Assembly: GCA_040752395.1 (NCBI GenBank)
Contig: JBFMHD010000006.1
Location: 1-31,001 of the forward strand
Length of the DNA stretch: 31,001 nt
Direction: 5' to 3'
Source of the DNA: JBFMHD01 sp040752395 [NCBI: Candidatus Hydrogenedentota bacterium]
Lineage (GTDB): Bacteria; JBFMHD01
Shown: piece by piece, positions 15,566 to 24,691 of the stretch
Numbering within the stretch: position 1 is the stretch's first letter
How the letters are laid out: each line of letters opens with the position of its first letter
Position numbers and translations under genes: made by a program
The notes under the pieces: generated by a model
Database searches by the model: none
What the model was told of the DNA's origin: nothing
Seen by the model: only the letters and a program-made list of their open reading frames with translations

Positions 15566-17411
15566 CAAACATAATAACGTAAAACCAGAACAGATTATCA
15601 CTATGCGTGATACAATGATTCATCGTGGGCCTGATGACTGCGGTTTGTATCTGAAGGGTAACATCGGGCTGGGACACAGAAGACTGAGTGTCATTGATTT
15701 AGAGACAGGACATCAGCCTATATTTAATGAAGATAGGACCATTGTTATTATATTTAACGGAGAGATATATAATTATCTCGAATTAAAAGAGAGATATCTT
15801 AAACATCATACGTTTACTACTAAAACTGATACAGAAGTTATAATACATTTGTATGAAGAGTTCGGGACCGGTGCTTTTTGTCTGCTTGAGGGTATGTTTG
15901 CTTTTGCTTTATATGATGCCAGCCAGGATGTTATGCGTATTGTGCGTGATTATTTTGGTATTAAGCCACTTTATTATTATTATGATAAAGACCAGTTTAT
16001 TTTTGCTTCGGAAATAAAAGCACTTCTTAAGCTTGGTATAGAACCTGTATTAAATGATGAAATTATGCTTGAGTATCTGACCTTCCAATATTATCAAAGC
16101 GATTCAACATTGCTGGAAAATATAAACCGGTTAACCCCGGGATGTTATCTTTCTCTGTCATGGGGTCTGATAAAAAAAGATAGATACTGGCAATTAAAAG
16201 TTAATGAAGACCAATCAATCACTGAAACAGATGCCAGGGAACATATAAAAAAATTAATTCAAAATTCAGTCAAACTTCAATTAAGGAGCGATGTACCGCT
16301 TGGTTGTCATCTGAGCGGCGGGGTGGATACTGCAATAATCAGTGGCATAGTAAGTAAACAGAATATTAAAGACCGACTCAAAACATTTACCGCATATTTT
16401 AGCAATGAATCAGGTATTTATGACGACACCTTTTTTGCAGAGAAGACAGCTCGTCATATCGGTGCGGAAATGTTTAAGATAGATTTAAACGAGGATGATT
16501 TTTTTGAAACCCTGAGAGAATTATTTTATTATCTTGAAGAGCCTGGTGCAGGAGAAGGTGCTTTACCACACTATTTTGTGTCGAAACTGGCTTCAGAGAA
16601 TGTTAAAGTGGTATTAGGTGGTCAGGGGGCTGATGAAATGTTTGGTGGTTACGTTAGATACTACATTCTTTATCATTCCTTACTATCCGATTCATCAGTG
16701 AAACTTTCAGAAAATGATCTGCGGATGGAGGATTTAAAGGGTTCGGCTGAACAACTGAAGAATTATAACCAACTTTATATGGATATGCTCACATCTACGT
16801 GTGGTTGCCATCTTGCTCAAAAATATTTTTTCTTAATCAACAGATTAAAAGAACCAGGGAAAGTATTAAGTGAGCAACTCTATAATAAATACAAATCATA
16901 TGATACAAGATTTGCCATCAGACCTTTTTTAGAATGCAATGCGGAGAGTACCATATTAAACCGTGTTTTATTATATGAAATAAATACCTGGTTGCCTACT
17001 TTATTAAATGTTGAGGACAGGATGAGTATGAGATGGTCAGTAGAGTCACGGGTTCCTTTTCTGAGTCATCAGTTGGCAGAGTTTGCTATGCAGATACCGG
17101 CAAAAATTAAGTTAAATGGTGGCATTTTAAAATATATATTAAAACAGTCTATGAAGAATTACCTGCATCCTGAGATATTTAAAAGAAAAGATAAGATTGG
17201 ATTTCCTGTACCGCTCACTTGCTGGCATAAAAGAATCACTGAATACTTGAGAAATATGATTAAAAACTCGCCTGCTATAGAATATATATTCAGTCGACAA
17301 TATTTGAATACAGCGGCAACCGAAACAAAAGAATTTGATAGAGGGTTATGGGGCTTGATATCAGTATCAAACTGGTTGAATATATTTCAACCGAAACTCA
17401 GAGACCAATAG
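15534..17411 (+). CDS. asnB: Asparagine synthetase-type glutamine amidotransferase
   Basis: 625 residues. The start is fixed by the invariant MCGICG, since Cys2 is the glutaminase nucleophile. The class II amidotransferase domain (1-200) shows HRGPDD (30-35), HRRLSVID (48-55) and NGEIYN (75-80). The ATP-pyrophosphatase domain shows SGGVDT (261-266, P-loop) and GGQGADEMFGGY (about 363). Length fits the long AsnB/AsnO forms. It uses glutamine and ATP to amidate a carboxylate. In glycan loci such proteins (WbpS-like) often amidate uronic acids instead of aspartate. The 32-nt overlap with the glycosyltransferase and the neighbouring nucleotide-sugar epimerase support that reading, but real asparagine synthesis cannot be excluded. 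Confidence 0.88.
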   Translation: MCGICGIYYFDKHNNVKPEQIITMRDTMIHRGPDDCGLYLKGNIGLGHRRLSVIDLETGHQPIFNEDRTIVIIFNGEIYNYLELKERYLKHHTFTTKTDTEVIIHLYEEFGTGAFCLLEGMFAFALYDASQDVMRIVRDYFGIKPLYYYYDKDQFIFASEIKALLKLGIEPVLNDEIMLEYLTFQYYQSDSTLLENINRLTPGCYLSLSWGLIKKDRYWQLKVNEDQSITETDAREHIKKLIQNSVKLQLRSDVPLGCHLSGGVDTAIISGIVSKQNIKDRLKTFTAYFSNESGIYDDTFFAEKTARHIGAEMFKIDLNEDDFFETLRELFYYLEEPGAGEGALPHYFVSKLASENVKVVLGGQGADEMFGGYVRYYILYHSLLSDSSVKLSENDLRMEDLKGSAEQLKNYNQLYMDMLTSTCGCHLAQKYFFLINRLKEPGKVLSEQLYNKYKSYDTRFAIRPFLECNAESTILNRVLLYEINTWLPTLLNVEDRMSMRWSVESRVPFLSHQLAEFAMQIPAKIKLNGGILKYILKQSMKNYLHPEIFKRKDKIGFPVPLTCWHKRITEYLRNMIKNSPAIEYIFSRQYLNTAATETKEFDRGLWGLISVSNWLNIFQPKLRDQ

Positions 17412-17424
17412 CAGGGAGTGAATT

Positions 17425-18483
17425 ATGAAAATTGCGAGTATTATAGGGACGCGACCGAATTTTACCAAAGAATTTGCAATAAATGAAATATGTCGACAGA
17501 AAGACATTAAGGAAATACTGATTCATACCGGCCAGCATTACGATTATGAGATGTCCCAACTATTTTTTCAGGAACTTAATATACCACGGCCGGATTTTAT
17601 TAATTCGATAATTAAGGGCCCGCAGGGATATGAGACAGCCACTATGCTTGCTTTCATCGAACAGGTACTTATGCAAGAAAGAGTAGATGTCACAATTGTG
17701 TATGGTGACGTCAACTCATCTCTTGCCGGTGCTCTTGCCTCGGTAAAACTTAGGATTCCAGTGGTACATATTGAAGCTGGCCTACGTACCAACGACTTTT
17801 ACAACTCTGAGGAAATTAATCGCAGGGTTACGGATGCCTGTTCAGAATTGCTTTTCCCACATATCCAATCTGCTTATAATTCACTAATCAGGGAAGGTTA
17901 TGACAGGGATAGAGTATTTTTATTTGGTGATATTGTAAAGGATAGCCTGCTAAAAATAATTGAGCAGAAGAAGATAGTTGTTACCAGAGATAACTATATT
18001 TTATGTACCATCCATCGTGCTGAAAACACCGATTCGCCAGAGAGAATGACGAAAATAATCAATGCTTTGCTAAAGAGCGATAAAACTATAATATTTCCAG
18101 TTCATCCACGCACAATGGATAGTCTTAAAAGATATGGTCTCTATGAGCAGATAAGCAAAAACAGCAATATCGTATTACTGCCACCGCAGGGATTTCTTGA
18201 TTTTATCAGGTTGCTTGCTGGGTGTAACAAGATTATAACTGATTCAGGTAGCGCAAGGCGAGAAGCATATATTCTTGGCAAGCCAATTATTGTTCCAATT
18301 AATCTGATATGGGTTCCGGAGATGGTAGAATGTGGCTGGAGTAGAATAACCGATGCTGAGGAACAAGCCATATTGGAAGCAATATATAAACATAATCCTT
18401 CAAATGCAAACAGGCCGGAGATTTTCGGTGATGGTCACGCCGCAGAAAAAATCATAACAAAAATTATGGAAAGATTCGGATGA
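17425..18483 (+). CDS. wecB: Non-hydrolysing UDP-GlcNAc 2-epimerase family protein
   Basis: 352 residues. A good ribosome site, GGGAG, lies 6-7 nt before the ATG. GT-B-type fold with GTRPNF at 8-13 (the family usually has GTRPE), YGDVNSS (D95), HIEAGLR (E117), NSEEINRR (E129/E130) and HRAEN (H197). These match the catalytic Asp, Glu, Glu and His of E. coli WecB. In the UDP-binding loop the usual TDSGGxQEEA is TDSGSARREA (273-282), so Gln and both Glu differ. The reaction is interconversion of UDP-GlcNAc and UDP-ManNAc or a related 2-acetamido sugar. The altered loop suggests a variant substrate. It couples to the next gene by ATGA. Confidence 0.88.
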   Translation: MKIASIIGTRPNFTKEFAINEICRQKDIKEILIHTGQHYDYEMSQLFFQELNIPRPDFINSIIKGPQGYETATMLAFIEQVLMQERVDVTIVYGDVNSSLAGALASVKLRIPVVHIEAGLRTNDFYNSEEINRRVTDACSELLFPHIQSAYNSLIREGYDRDRVFLFGDIVKDSLLKIIEQKKIVVTRDNYILCTIHRAENTDSPERMTKIINALLKSDKTIIFPVHPRTMDSLKRYGLYEQISKNSNIVLLPPQGFLDFIRLLAGCNKIITDSGSARREAYILGKPIIVPINLIWVPEMVECGWSRITDAEEQAILEAIYKHNPSNANRPEIFGDGHAAEKIITKIMERFG

Positions 18484-20483
18484 ATGTTATAAATATTTTA
18501 TTTTATCTTACAATTATTTATTTCGTTAATTATTTATGTAAAAGAAAATATTTTTATCAAATACTGACAAATGATTCCTACCAGATACTTTACGCAGTAT
18601 ATTTTTATCCGGATTATACAACCCGTAATACAGATATTCAATGTTACAATAGCGGCGAACTTTTTTTGTTATTACTATATCGTAAATTACTGGGCTGGTT
18701 AAAGATAAAATATTCCCCTCAAGTTTTTCTAAGAAGTTTTTTATATCTGTATTCCAATATTATTCTCACAGCTGTTTTCTTTATAATACTGGTATGCACT
18801 AATAATGTAACGATAAGTGTGCTGGGCTGCATTCTGCTTGCTATATTAATATCAGCACAGGAACTCACATGGTATAACTATTTTTATGAGACGTTCCTTA
18901 CAGGGACAGAATTATTAGCATATCTTTTTTTAATGATTGGCATTAAAAATAACTCACTAATTGCTATCGGGATATGCGGCTTTTTTCTGACAATTAACTT
19001 CTTATTTAAACCAATAGTCCCGATTGTCCATCTATTTTTTATATCTTTATACTTGGCTATATTCTTTAACCTACAATTTATTATAACTCTTGTTATATCC
19101 ATCATATTAAGTTCTATATCTCTTCTGCCAATTGTAAAGTTGTTTTGTGATATCGGATTCTGGTATAGAAAAATAATCAGGATTTATAATGTCACTGATT
19201 TCAAGAAAGTAGTAAGTAAGATACATAAGAAATATTTGCAAAATATAATCAAGAAGTTCTTTACTAACTACTGGCTATATATCATTTTTGCAGCAGCTAA
19301 TATGTTAAATCTTTTGTTCTTCCATTGCGACCGGACATTATTATTACCAATGCTATTGGGATTAATATCTGCTTTAATAATAATATATCTCCAGGAAGTT
19401 ACTGTTTTATATTATACTTTTTTTCTACTATGTATGACAATTATCAATTCGTTTATTTTTTTATACGAATTTTTTTCCATAAATTTTATTATGATTGTTT
19501 TTATAAGTTATTTAATAATTGAGAATTATACTAGAATCAGGTCACAGGACAAACATTATTTTAAAGATTATCGTATGTTTAATAATGATTTATTACCACT
19601 CAGACTATTATATAATTATATAAAAAGGAATACAACTAATGATGCAAGAATATTGATGCTGGGGTTTGATATAAGCATTCATATTGAAATTAATAGAAAA
19701 TCTGTTACCGGTTATCTTAGTTATGAAAATTACAGAATATTGAAAGAATCACGAAGGGATTTTTTTATAACACTAATAAGAAATTTAAAAAATGGTGAGA
19801 CTGAATATATAATAAAATCCTTGAGAAGCTTTAATATTGATGAAATATCAAAAACTTGTGGATATCGGTATTTGCTGGAGAAAAAGATTGGTATCTACGA
19901 GATTTACAAAAAAGCTGAAAAAATGTCTGTAATACAGGAACTTATATTTGACAGAGAAGGTAAACCCAATATAATAGAATACGATTCACTGTGTAACTAT
20001 GAGCCATATTTTGCTATCGTACCTCGCCAGTTTGAGAATTATTATTCGGTGGCACTTACAGACATAGAGAAGTTAAGGTTTATATTAAAAGAGTTTTTTT
20101 TAATTATGAAATATCTTTCAGTCAAGGATGCATATATTCTTGGGTTCTCAGAACTTGCCAAATTATTTTTAAAAGAAAATGATGAAATGAATATCATAAG
20201 CATCTTTGATAAATACAAAGCTGGTTTGCAATATCATAGTTTTATAGTTAGACCATTAAAGGATATTAGAAATATTGAAATAAATTCCGTAGTGATTGTA
20301 TGTACCTCGGTTAATAAAGATTCGGTCAAAAAAGAGATAGAACCACTGAACCAATCCTGTAATCTAATTTTTCTCTATGAATTTCTTGAAGTCATGACCG
20401 ACTATATTTATTCCCGATACCATGAACGACGCCTGGCATATGCATATAAAGAGATGGCTCATATTTTAGATTATATAAGATAA
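18480..20483 (+). CDS. Large multi-pass membrane protein with soluble C-terminal domain
   Basis: 667 residues, overlapping the epimerase gene by 4 nt. Residues 1-350 contain about nine to ten hydrophobic segments separated by short loops, with an early extracytoplasmic-looking loop (about 30-60, rich in Tyr and Asp). This size and layout fits a GT-C-type glycosyltransferase or an O-antigen-polymerase-like protein, but no diagnostic motif was found. Residues 360-500 are soluble and charged. Residues 540-645 look like a Rossmann-type domain (DAYILGFSELAKLFL, then SVVIVCTSVN), similar to the nucleotide-sugar-sensor domains of some sugar-tailoring proteins. The family is not recognised. It is the only integral membrane candidate for assembly or export in the block. 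Confidence 0.6.
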   Translation: MNVINILFYLTIIYFVNYLCKRKYFYQILTNDSYQILYAVYFYPDYTTRNTDIQCYNSGELFLLLLYRKLLGWLKIKYSPQVFLRSFLYLYSNIILTAVFFIILVCTNNVTISVLGCILLAILISAQELTWYNYFYETFLTGTELLAYLFLMIGIKNNSLIAIGICGFFLTINFLFKPIVPIVHLFFISLYLAIFFNLQFIITLVISIILSSISLLPIVKLFCDIGFWYRKIIRIYNVTDFKKVVSKIHKKYLQNIIKKFFTNYWLYIIFAAANMLNLLFFHCDRTLLLPMLLGLISALIIIYLQEVTVLYYTFFLLCMTIINSFIFLYEFFSINFIMIVFISYLIIENYTRIRSQDKHYFKDYRMFNNDLLPLRLLYNYIKRNTTNDARILMLGFDISIHIEINRKSVTGYLSYENYRILKESRRDFFITLIRNLKNGETEYIIKSLRSFNIDEISKTCGYRYLLEKKIGIYEIYKKAEKMSVIQELIFDREGKPNIIEYDSLCNYEPYFAIVPRQFENYYSVALTDIEKLRFILKEFFLIMKYLSVKDAYILGFSELAKLFLKENDEMNIISIFDKYKAGLQYHSFIVRPLKDIRNIEINSVVIVCTSVNKDSVKKEIEPLNQSCNLIFLYEFLEVMTDYIYSRYHERRLAYAYKEMAHILDYIR

Positions 20484-20542
20484 TTTATTTATTGTTAGAT
20501 GATTTCTCAAAAGATAGTATTCATAATGGGAGTTTGGATATT

Positions 20543-21592
20543 ATGGATTTAAGTATAGATATTTTATCTGAAAACAGATGGAAACTTTATAATGAATTTA
20601 TTTTAACGAAAACTCATATCTATTCCCCACATCAATCCGAAAAATGGCTAAAAATGCTGAAGAATGTTTTAAACGATGAACTAAAAGTTATCACCGCTTA
20701 TAACGGGAATGAGATTGTTGCTGTATTCCCGCTAATGATAAGAAAAAGAGAGCGTGGCAGTGTGATCAATTCACTTCCTTTAAGTGGTAGTCCCGGTGGA
20801 ATAATATTAAAAATGGGTATCTCGGATGATATGAAACTAAAAATAATAAATAGGGTGAAAGACTATTTTGATAATTACATATTAAAAGATAATATTTTAA
20901 GTTATACTATTATTCAGACCCCGATGAGTGAAATAACAAGAGATGATTATATAAAGTTAATTGACCCTGATTATGTCTATGACCGTATAACGCAGTACAC
21001 TGATCTTGAAACAGATGAACTGAATTACAGACCAGAAGTAAGGAACCGAATAAGAAGAGCAATTAGAAAGAATGTTATTATTGATGATAGTATTGCTGAT
21101 TCAAAACTTGAGGAATTCTGGTTGGTGTATAAAGATAATATGGAAAGAAAAAATCTTGCCGTCAAATCAATCTCTCAATTTAAAAATTATATTGAATTAT
21201 TTGGTGATTCGGTGAAATATAAACTTGCTTTGTTTGATAACAAAGTTATCGGTGGCATAGTATATTTTATTTTCGGCAAACATGTTTTCCTGATAGAGGT
21301 TGTCTATAAAAAAGAATATGGTAGCCTTCAACCTTGCACTCTGGCTATTGATTCAGCTTTAAAAGAATGCAAACAGAACGGATTTAAATACTGGAATTTT
21401 GGAGCCTCGGATAAAAAAGACAATGGAGTGTATATATTTAAAAGTAAGTTCGGACCCTTCGAGGTATATTATTCATATTTTACAAAAATACTACAAAAAG
21501 AAAAATTAAAAATATTGGGTCTGGATTATATAAAGAGTGAGTTTGCGTGGTATTATACAGCGCCATATGATTTTTTTAAGCAGATTTCATGA
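20543..21592 (+). CDS. FemAB-like GNAT-fold acyl/aminoacyltransferase (second)
   Basis: 349 residues from the ATG at 20543, chosen because GGGAG lies 10 nt upstream; a TTG at 20492 would add 17. Features as in the first FemAB-like protein: HQSEKWLKML near 30-40, ending lobe with YWNFGASDKKDNGVYIFKSKFG (short core GAS...FKSKFG) near the C-terminus. Overall identity to the copy at 4189 looks low, so this is a distant paralogue and not a recent duplication. It probably acylates an amino sugar or adds an amino acid. It ends module C; a 176-bp gap follows. Confidence 0.68.
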   Translation: MDLSIDILSENRWKLYNEFILTKTHIYSPHQSEKWLKMLKNVLNDELKVITAYNGNEIVAVFPLMIRKRERGSVINSLPLSGSPGGIILKMGISDDMKLKIINRVKDYFDNYILKDNILSYTIIQTPMSEITRDDYIKLIDPDYVYDRITQYTDLETDELNYRPEVRNRIRRAIRKNVIIDDSIADSKLEEFWLVYKDNMERKNLAVKSISQFKNYIELFGDSVKYKLALFDNKVIGGIVYFIFGKHVFLIEVVYKKEYGSLQPCTLAIDSALKECKQNGFKYWNFGASDKKDNGVYIFKSKFGPFEVYYSYFTKILQKEKLKILGLDYIKSEFAWYYTAPYDFFKQIS

Positions 21593-21610
21593 GCGCGGTT
21601 TGCGTTCTAC

Positions 21611-21649
21611 ATCCCGTTAGAGAAAGATATTCTGTTAACACTCCGGGAT
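21611..21649 (+). terminator. Possible hairpin terminator after module C
   Basis: ATCCCG (21611-21616) pairs perfectly with CGGGAT (21644-21649), and an inner GTTA/TAAC pair (21616-21619/21636-21639) can extend it with bulges. T-rich sequence follows (TAAATTTTGTT). The surrounding 176 bp are noticeably richer in G and C than the genes and hold no evident gene. Confidence 0.35.
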
Positions 21650-21768
21650 TAAATTTTGTTCTGTAACGTGGTAAATAAAGCATGAGAAACCGGATTGAGA
21701 CGTTCTCTTGCGTCTTGCATCTGGCTTCGTGTTTCTATTGAGATTATTTTAGTTACATAGTTTTTCGA

Positions 21769-22752
21769 ATGAGCAGGATTATGTCAGGCAGGATGATTAA
21801 AAATGAAAATATTTTTATTTCTGGTGGCTGCGGATTTATCGGCTGCAAATTTGCCGAAATGCTCGCTGATAATAATAAGATTATCCTGTATGATATCAAT
21901 ACTAAAAAAAATAGCTATAATTATTCATCAATATCCAAACATAAAAATGTTACGGTAATTGAGGGTGACATTACAGAACCAGAGATGGTCAGGAATGCAA
22001 TAAAAGATGCTACGATTATAGTTCATACTGCGGCAATCGTTGGTGTTAAAAAAGTAATCGAGCAGCCGCGTCTTACATTGGAAGTCAATTTTATTGGTAC
22101 TCAAAATATTTTAAAATCTATACAAAATTATAAAAAGATAAAAAGATTTGTTTATTTCTCAACAAGTGAGATTTTTGGTGGTTATGTTTTCAGAGCCGAA
22201 GAAGAAGATAATACGATTATAGGTACCTGTAACGATGCACGCTGGAGCTATGCAATATCAAAAATAGCCGGAGAACATTTAGTACAGGCGTATAACCGTG
22301 AGTTTGGTTTAAAAACTGTTATTATTCGGCCGTTTAATATTTTTGGACCAGGAAGATTTGGCGAACATGCTTTAAAAATATTTATTGAACAAGCATTAAG
22401 AGGAGATGATATAACTATTTTACAAGATGGTTCCCAGGTACGTTCTTGGTGCTACATCGATGATTTTACACAGGGTGTTTATAATTCTATAATTTATGAA
22501 GATGCAATCGGAAAATCATTTAATCTTGGTAATCCTATAAATACTATTACTATTTATGAGCTTGCTAAAATGATAAAGAGACTCCTTGGATCAAAAAGCA
22601 AGATAATTTTTATTGATGCAACATACAGCGATATCGATCTTCGTATACCTTCAATTACTTATGCAAAAAAAGTAATCAGATTTAATCCCTGCGTGGAATT
22701 GGAAGAAGGTATACTTAAGACCTCACAATGGTATAAACAATTTGTTAAATGA
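21769..22752 (+). CDS. NAD-dependent nucleotide-sugar epimerase/dehydratase (extended SDR)
   Basis: 327 residues. In-frame ATGs at 21781 and 21793 are also possible starts; AGG runs precede both. The Rossmann motif is GGCGFIG (19-25). The catalytic set is STSE (131-134) with YAISK (Y161, K165). FNIFGPG and RSWCYIDD follow, as in UDP-glucose 4-epimerase, UDP-glucuronate decarboxylase and similar enzymes. RWSYAISK is common in epimerase/decarboxylase subgroups. It makes an NDP-sugar for the pathway; the exact sugar is not decidable. It opens module D and lies 9 nt before the second radical SAM/SPASM gene. Confidence 0.88.
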   Translation: MSRIMSGRMIKNENIFISGGCGFIGCKFAEMLADNNKIILYDINTKKNSYNYSSISKHKNVTVIEGDITEPEMVRNAIKDATIIVHTAAIVGVKKVIEQPRLTLEVNFIGTQNILKSIQNYKKIKRFVYFSTSEIFGGYVFRAEEEDNTIIGTCNDARWSYAISKIAGEHLVQAYNREFGLKTVIIRPFNIFGPGRFGEHALKIFIEQALRGDDITILQDGSQVRSWCYIDDFTQGVYNSIIYEDAIGKSFNLGNPINTITIYELAKMIKRLLGSKSKIIFIDATYSDIDLRIPSITYAKKVIRFNPCVELEEGILKTSQWYKQFVK

Positions 22753-22761
22753 TGAAAGATT

Positions 22762-23721
22762 ATGAGATACAATTATATATCAATAAAAGATAGCAGGTTC
22801 CCTAAAATGGTGGTCGTTGAAGTATGCAATATCTGTAATTTTCGGTGTTTACACTGCGGTTACAGGAAGATTATTAATGATAGAAGATATAAACCATGTT
22901 TCCTTGATTTTAAAATATATAAAAAAGTAGTTAATGAGGTTCTAAAATATAAGAATTCATTTTTAAGGTTTACAAGTGATGGCGAACCACTGATGCATCC
23001 TGAGTTTATTAATATGGTAAGATACGCAAAAAATAGTGGTTGCTATCCTCTAACAGTAAATACTAATGGTATGCTGCTTACCGGTGAAAAAAGTAAAGAG
23101 TTGTTAGATGCAGGAATAGACATAGTAGAAGTGAGTTTGAATGCATTTAGAAAGGAGACTTATAATAAATTAAGAATCGGTGGAGATTATGATACGGTGA
23201 TAGAAAATATAAATAAACTGATAAGATACAGGAATAAAAATAAATACAAAACAAAAATTATGGTGAGTATGATTGATTCACTTGATATACCAGGGTATAA
23301 TGAAGAAATTCTGGAGTTTAAAAGATATTGGGCTAAAAGAGTTGACAAAATAATTATGCGAAAATTTTTCGATCAACAAGGGCTTGTAGACATAAATAGA
23401 TCGAGGAAACATAAAATAATGAAAGATAGATACCCCTGTCCTCAATTATGGAAAAGAATCACAGTCTCATCAAATGGATGGTTAAAATACTGTGTCAATG
23501 ACTGGTTTAATTTAACGGCTATTGCTGATTTGAGGAATAAGGAGGTCTTTATCTACCGCGTATGGAATTCCGAAGAATATAAAGAAATGAGGAAGAACCA
23601 GATTGCTGGTAAATATGACCGGATGAATATGTGTGGTAGCTGCACTGACTGGAAGGCTATGGACTGGGAGTACGATTATAATTATGCTGTGGAAAGACTG
23701 ATAAATGAAAAAAAGAATTAA
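22762..23721 (+). CDS. Radical SAM/SPASM enzyme
   Basis: 319 residues. The radical SAM motif is CNFRCLHC (Cys 25, 29, 32), followed by FTSDGEPLMHP (GGEP position, 70-80), NTNGMLL and EVSLNA. The SPASM-type C-terminus has Cys 226, 244, 291 and 294, with SSNGWLKYC and MCGSCTDW. This compact form is frequent in LPS, lipid and sugar-modifying gene sets. A weak GAAAG precedes the ATG. Its 3' end overlaps the next glycosyltransferase gene by 17 nt in another frame, so the two are coupled. Confidence 0.88.
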   Translation: MRYNYISIKDSRFPKMVVVEVCNICNFRCLHCGYRKIINDRRYKPCFLDFKIYKKVVNEVLKYKNSFLRFTSDGEPLMHPEFINMVRYAKNSGCYPLTVNTNGMLLTGEKSKELLDAGIDIVEVSLNAFRKETYNKLRIGGDYDTVIENINKLIRYRNKNKYKTKIMVSMIDSLDIPGYNEEILEFKRYWAKRVDKIIMRKFFDQQGLVDINRSRKHKIMKDRYPCPQLWKRITVSSNGWLKYCVNDWFNLTAIADLRNKEVFIYRVWNSEEYKEMRKNQIAGKYDRMNMCGSCTDWKAMDWEYDYNYAVERLINEKKN

Positions 23722-24691
23722 TGTATTAATATTATGTCTTTACGATGCAGCGGGAATCCCATCAAAATTAAACTTCTTTTTGAATTATTATCCACAATAT
23801 TTTAAATCTGATATTTTATATTATTCAAGTCACGGATATCAATACAATCTTTATAACTCCATTGATGATATTAATATTGATATCATAAAAAAGAAGATTG
23901 AATGGGCTGACGCTTTTCTTTTTGAATTAGTAGGACTGGACCATCCTGCTTACAGACTTTATGATTTGGATTTTAAAAGAGAATTACACGGTAAAAAAGT
24001 TTTCTTTTATTCTTTATGCTCACCATATATCTGGGATATTGATGCCACGCTTGATTTTATAGTAAAGCACAATGTTTATGTTATACCGGCGTTTTACGAG
24101 GAAACTCGGCATTATAATAACGCTGTAAAACAGGTTTATCTTCCGTATCCTATATTGAACAAAGAGTTACTGTACTACAAAAATAGAGATGGTAAAGAGA
24201 GCAGGTCTATCAAACTATTTCATTCACCCACCAATGAGATGTTAAAAAATTCGCATATATTTCTTAAAACAGCGATTGAGTTAAGAAAGAGACACCCAAA
24301 TATCGAATTAATCTATAACCGCGGGTTAACATACCGGGAAAATATGAGAAGCCTTAGTTCAGCTGATATCGTTTATGATGAGATGTGGGTGATGAGTTTA
24401 TGGGGACAAAGCGGTATTGAAGCAACAGCTCTCGGGAAACCGGTACTTGTATATCTTTCCGAAGAAAGTCAGATTTACTGGCAGAAAGTATGCGGTACAA
24501 ATGTACTGCCGTTTGTACTCTGTGAACCACAGAACCTGAAAAGAAAATTAATTGAACTGATAGAATCAGAAGAATTAAGAAAATATTACGGTGAGAGATC
24601 GAAACATTGGTTCTGGGAACACTGGTCTGGAGAGAAGACAGCCAGGCGGTACTATAATGCAATTTGCGAGATGGAGCCATTTAAAAAATGA
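23705..24691 (+). CDS. GT-B-like glycosyltransferase
   Basis: 328 residues. The C-terminal half has FHSPTNEMLKNSHIFLKTA (about 178-196), matching the 'H-x-PT...KG' region of family 4-like enzymes. It continues with ADIVYDEMWVMSLWGQSGIEATALGKPV, whose core GIEATALGKPV (about 237-247) is the nucleotide-sugar-binding signature. The N-terminal half is a divergent acceptor domain without a signal peptide. The usual E-x7-E is reduced to one clear Glu (GIEA). It transfers a sugar from an NDP-sugar in the cytoplasm; donor and acceptor are unknown. It overlaps both neighbours (17 and 4 nt). Confidence 0.72.
   Translation: MKKRINVLILCLYDAAGIPSKLNFFLNYYPQYFKSDILYYSSHGYQYNLYNSIDDINIDIIKKKIEWADAFLFELVGLDHPAYRLYDLDFKRELHGKKVFFYSLCSPYIWDIDATLDFIVKHNVYVIPAFYEETRHYNNAVKQVYLPYPILNKELLYYKNRDGKESRSIKLFHSPTNEMLKNSHIFLKTAIELRKRHPNIELIYNRGLTYRENMRSLSSADIVYDEMWVMSLWGQSGIEATALGKPVLVYLSEESQIYWQKVCGTNVLPFVLCEPQNLKRKLIELIESEELRKYYGERSKHWFWEHWSGEKTARRYYNAICEMEPFKK

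Noticed and set aside
24354-24680. 108-codon minus-strand open frame
   Set aside because: It is antisense to the conserved C-terminal half of the glycosyltransferase and is a shadow frame.
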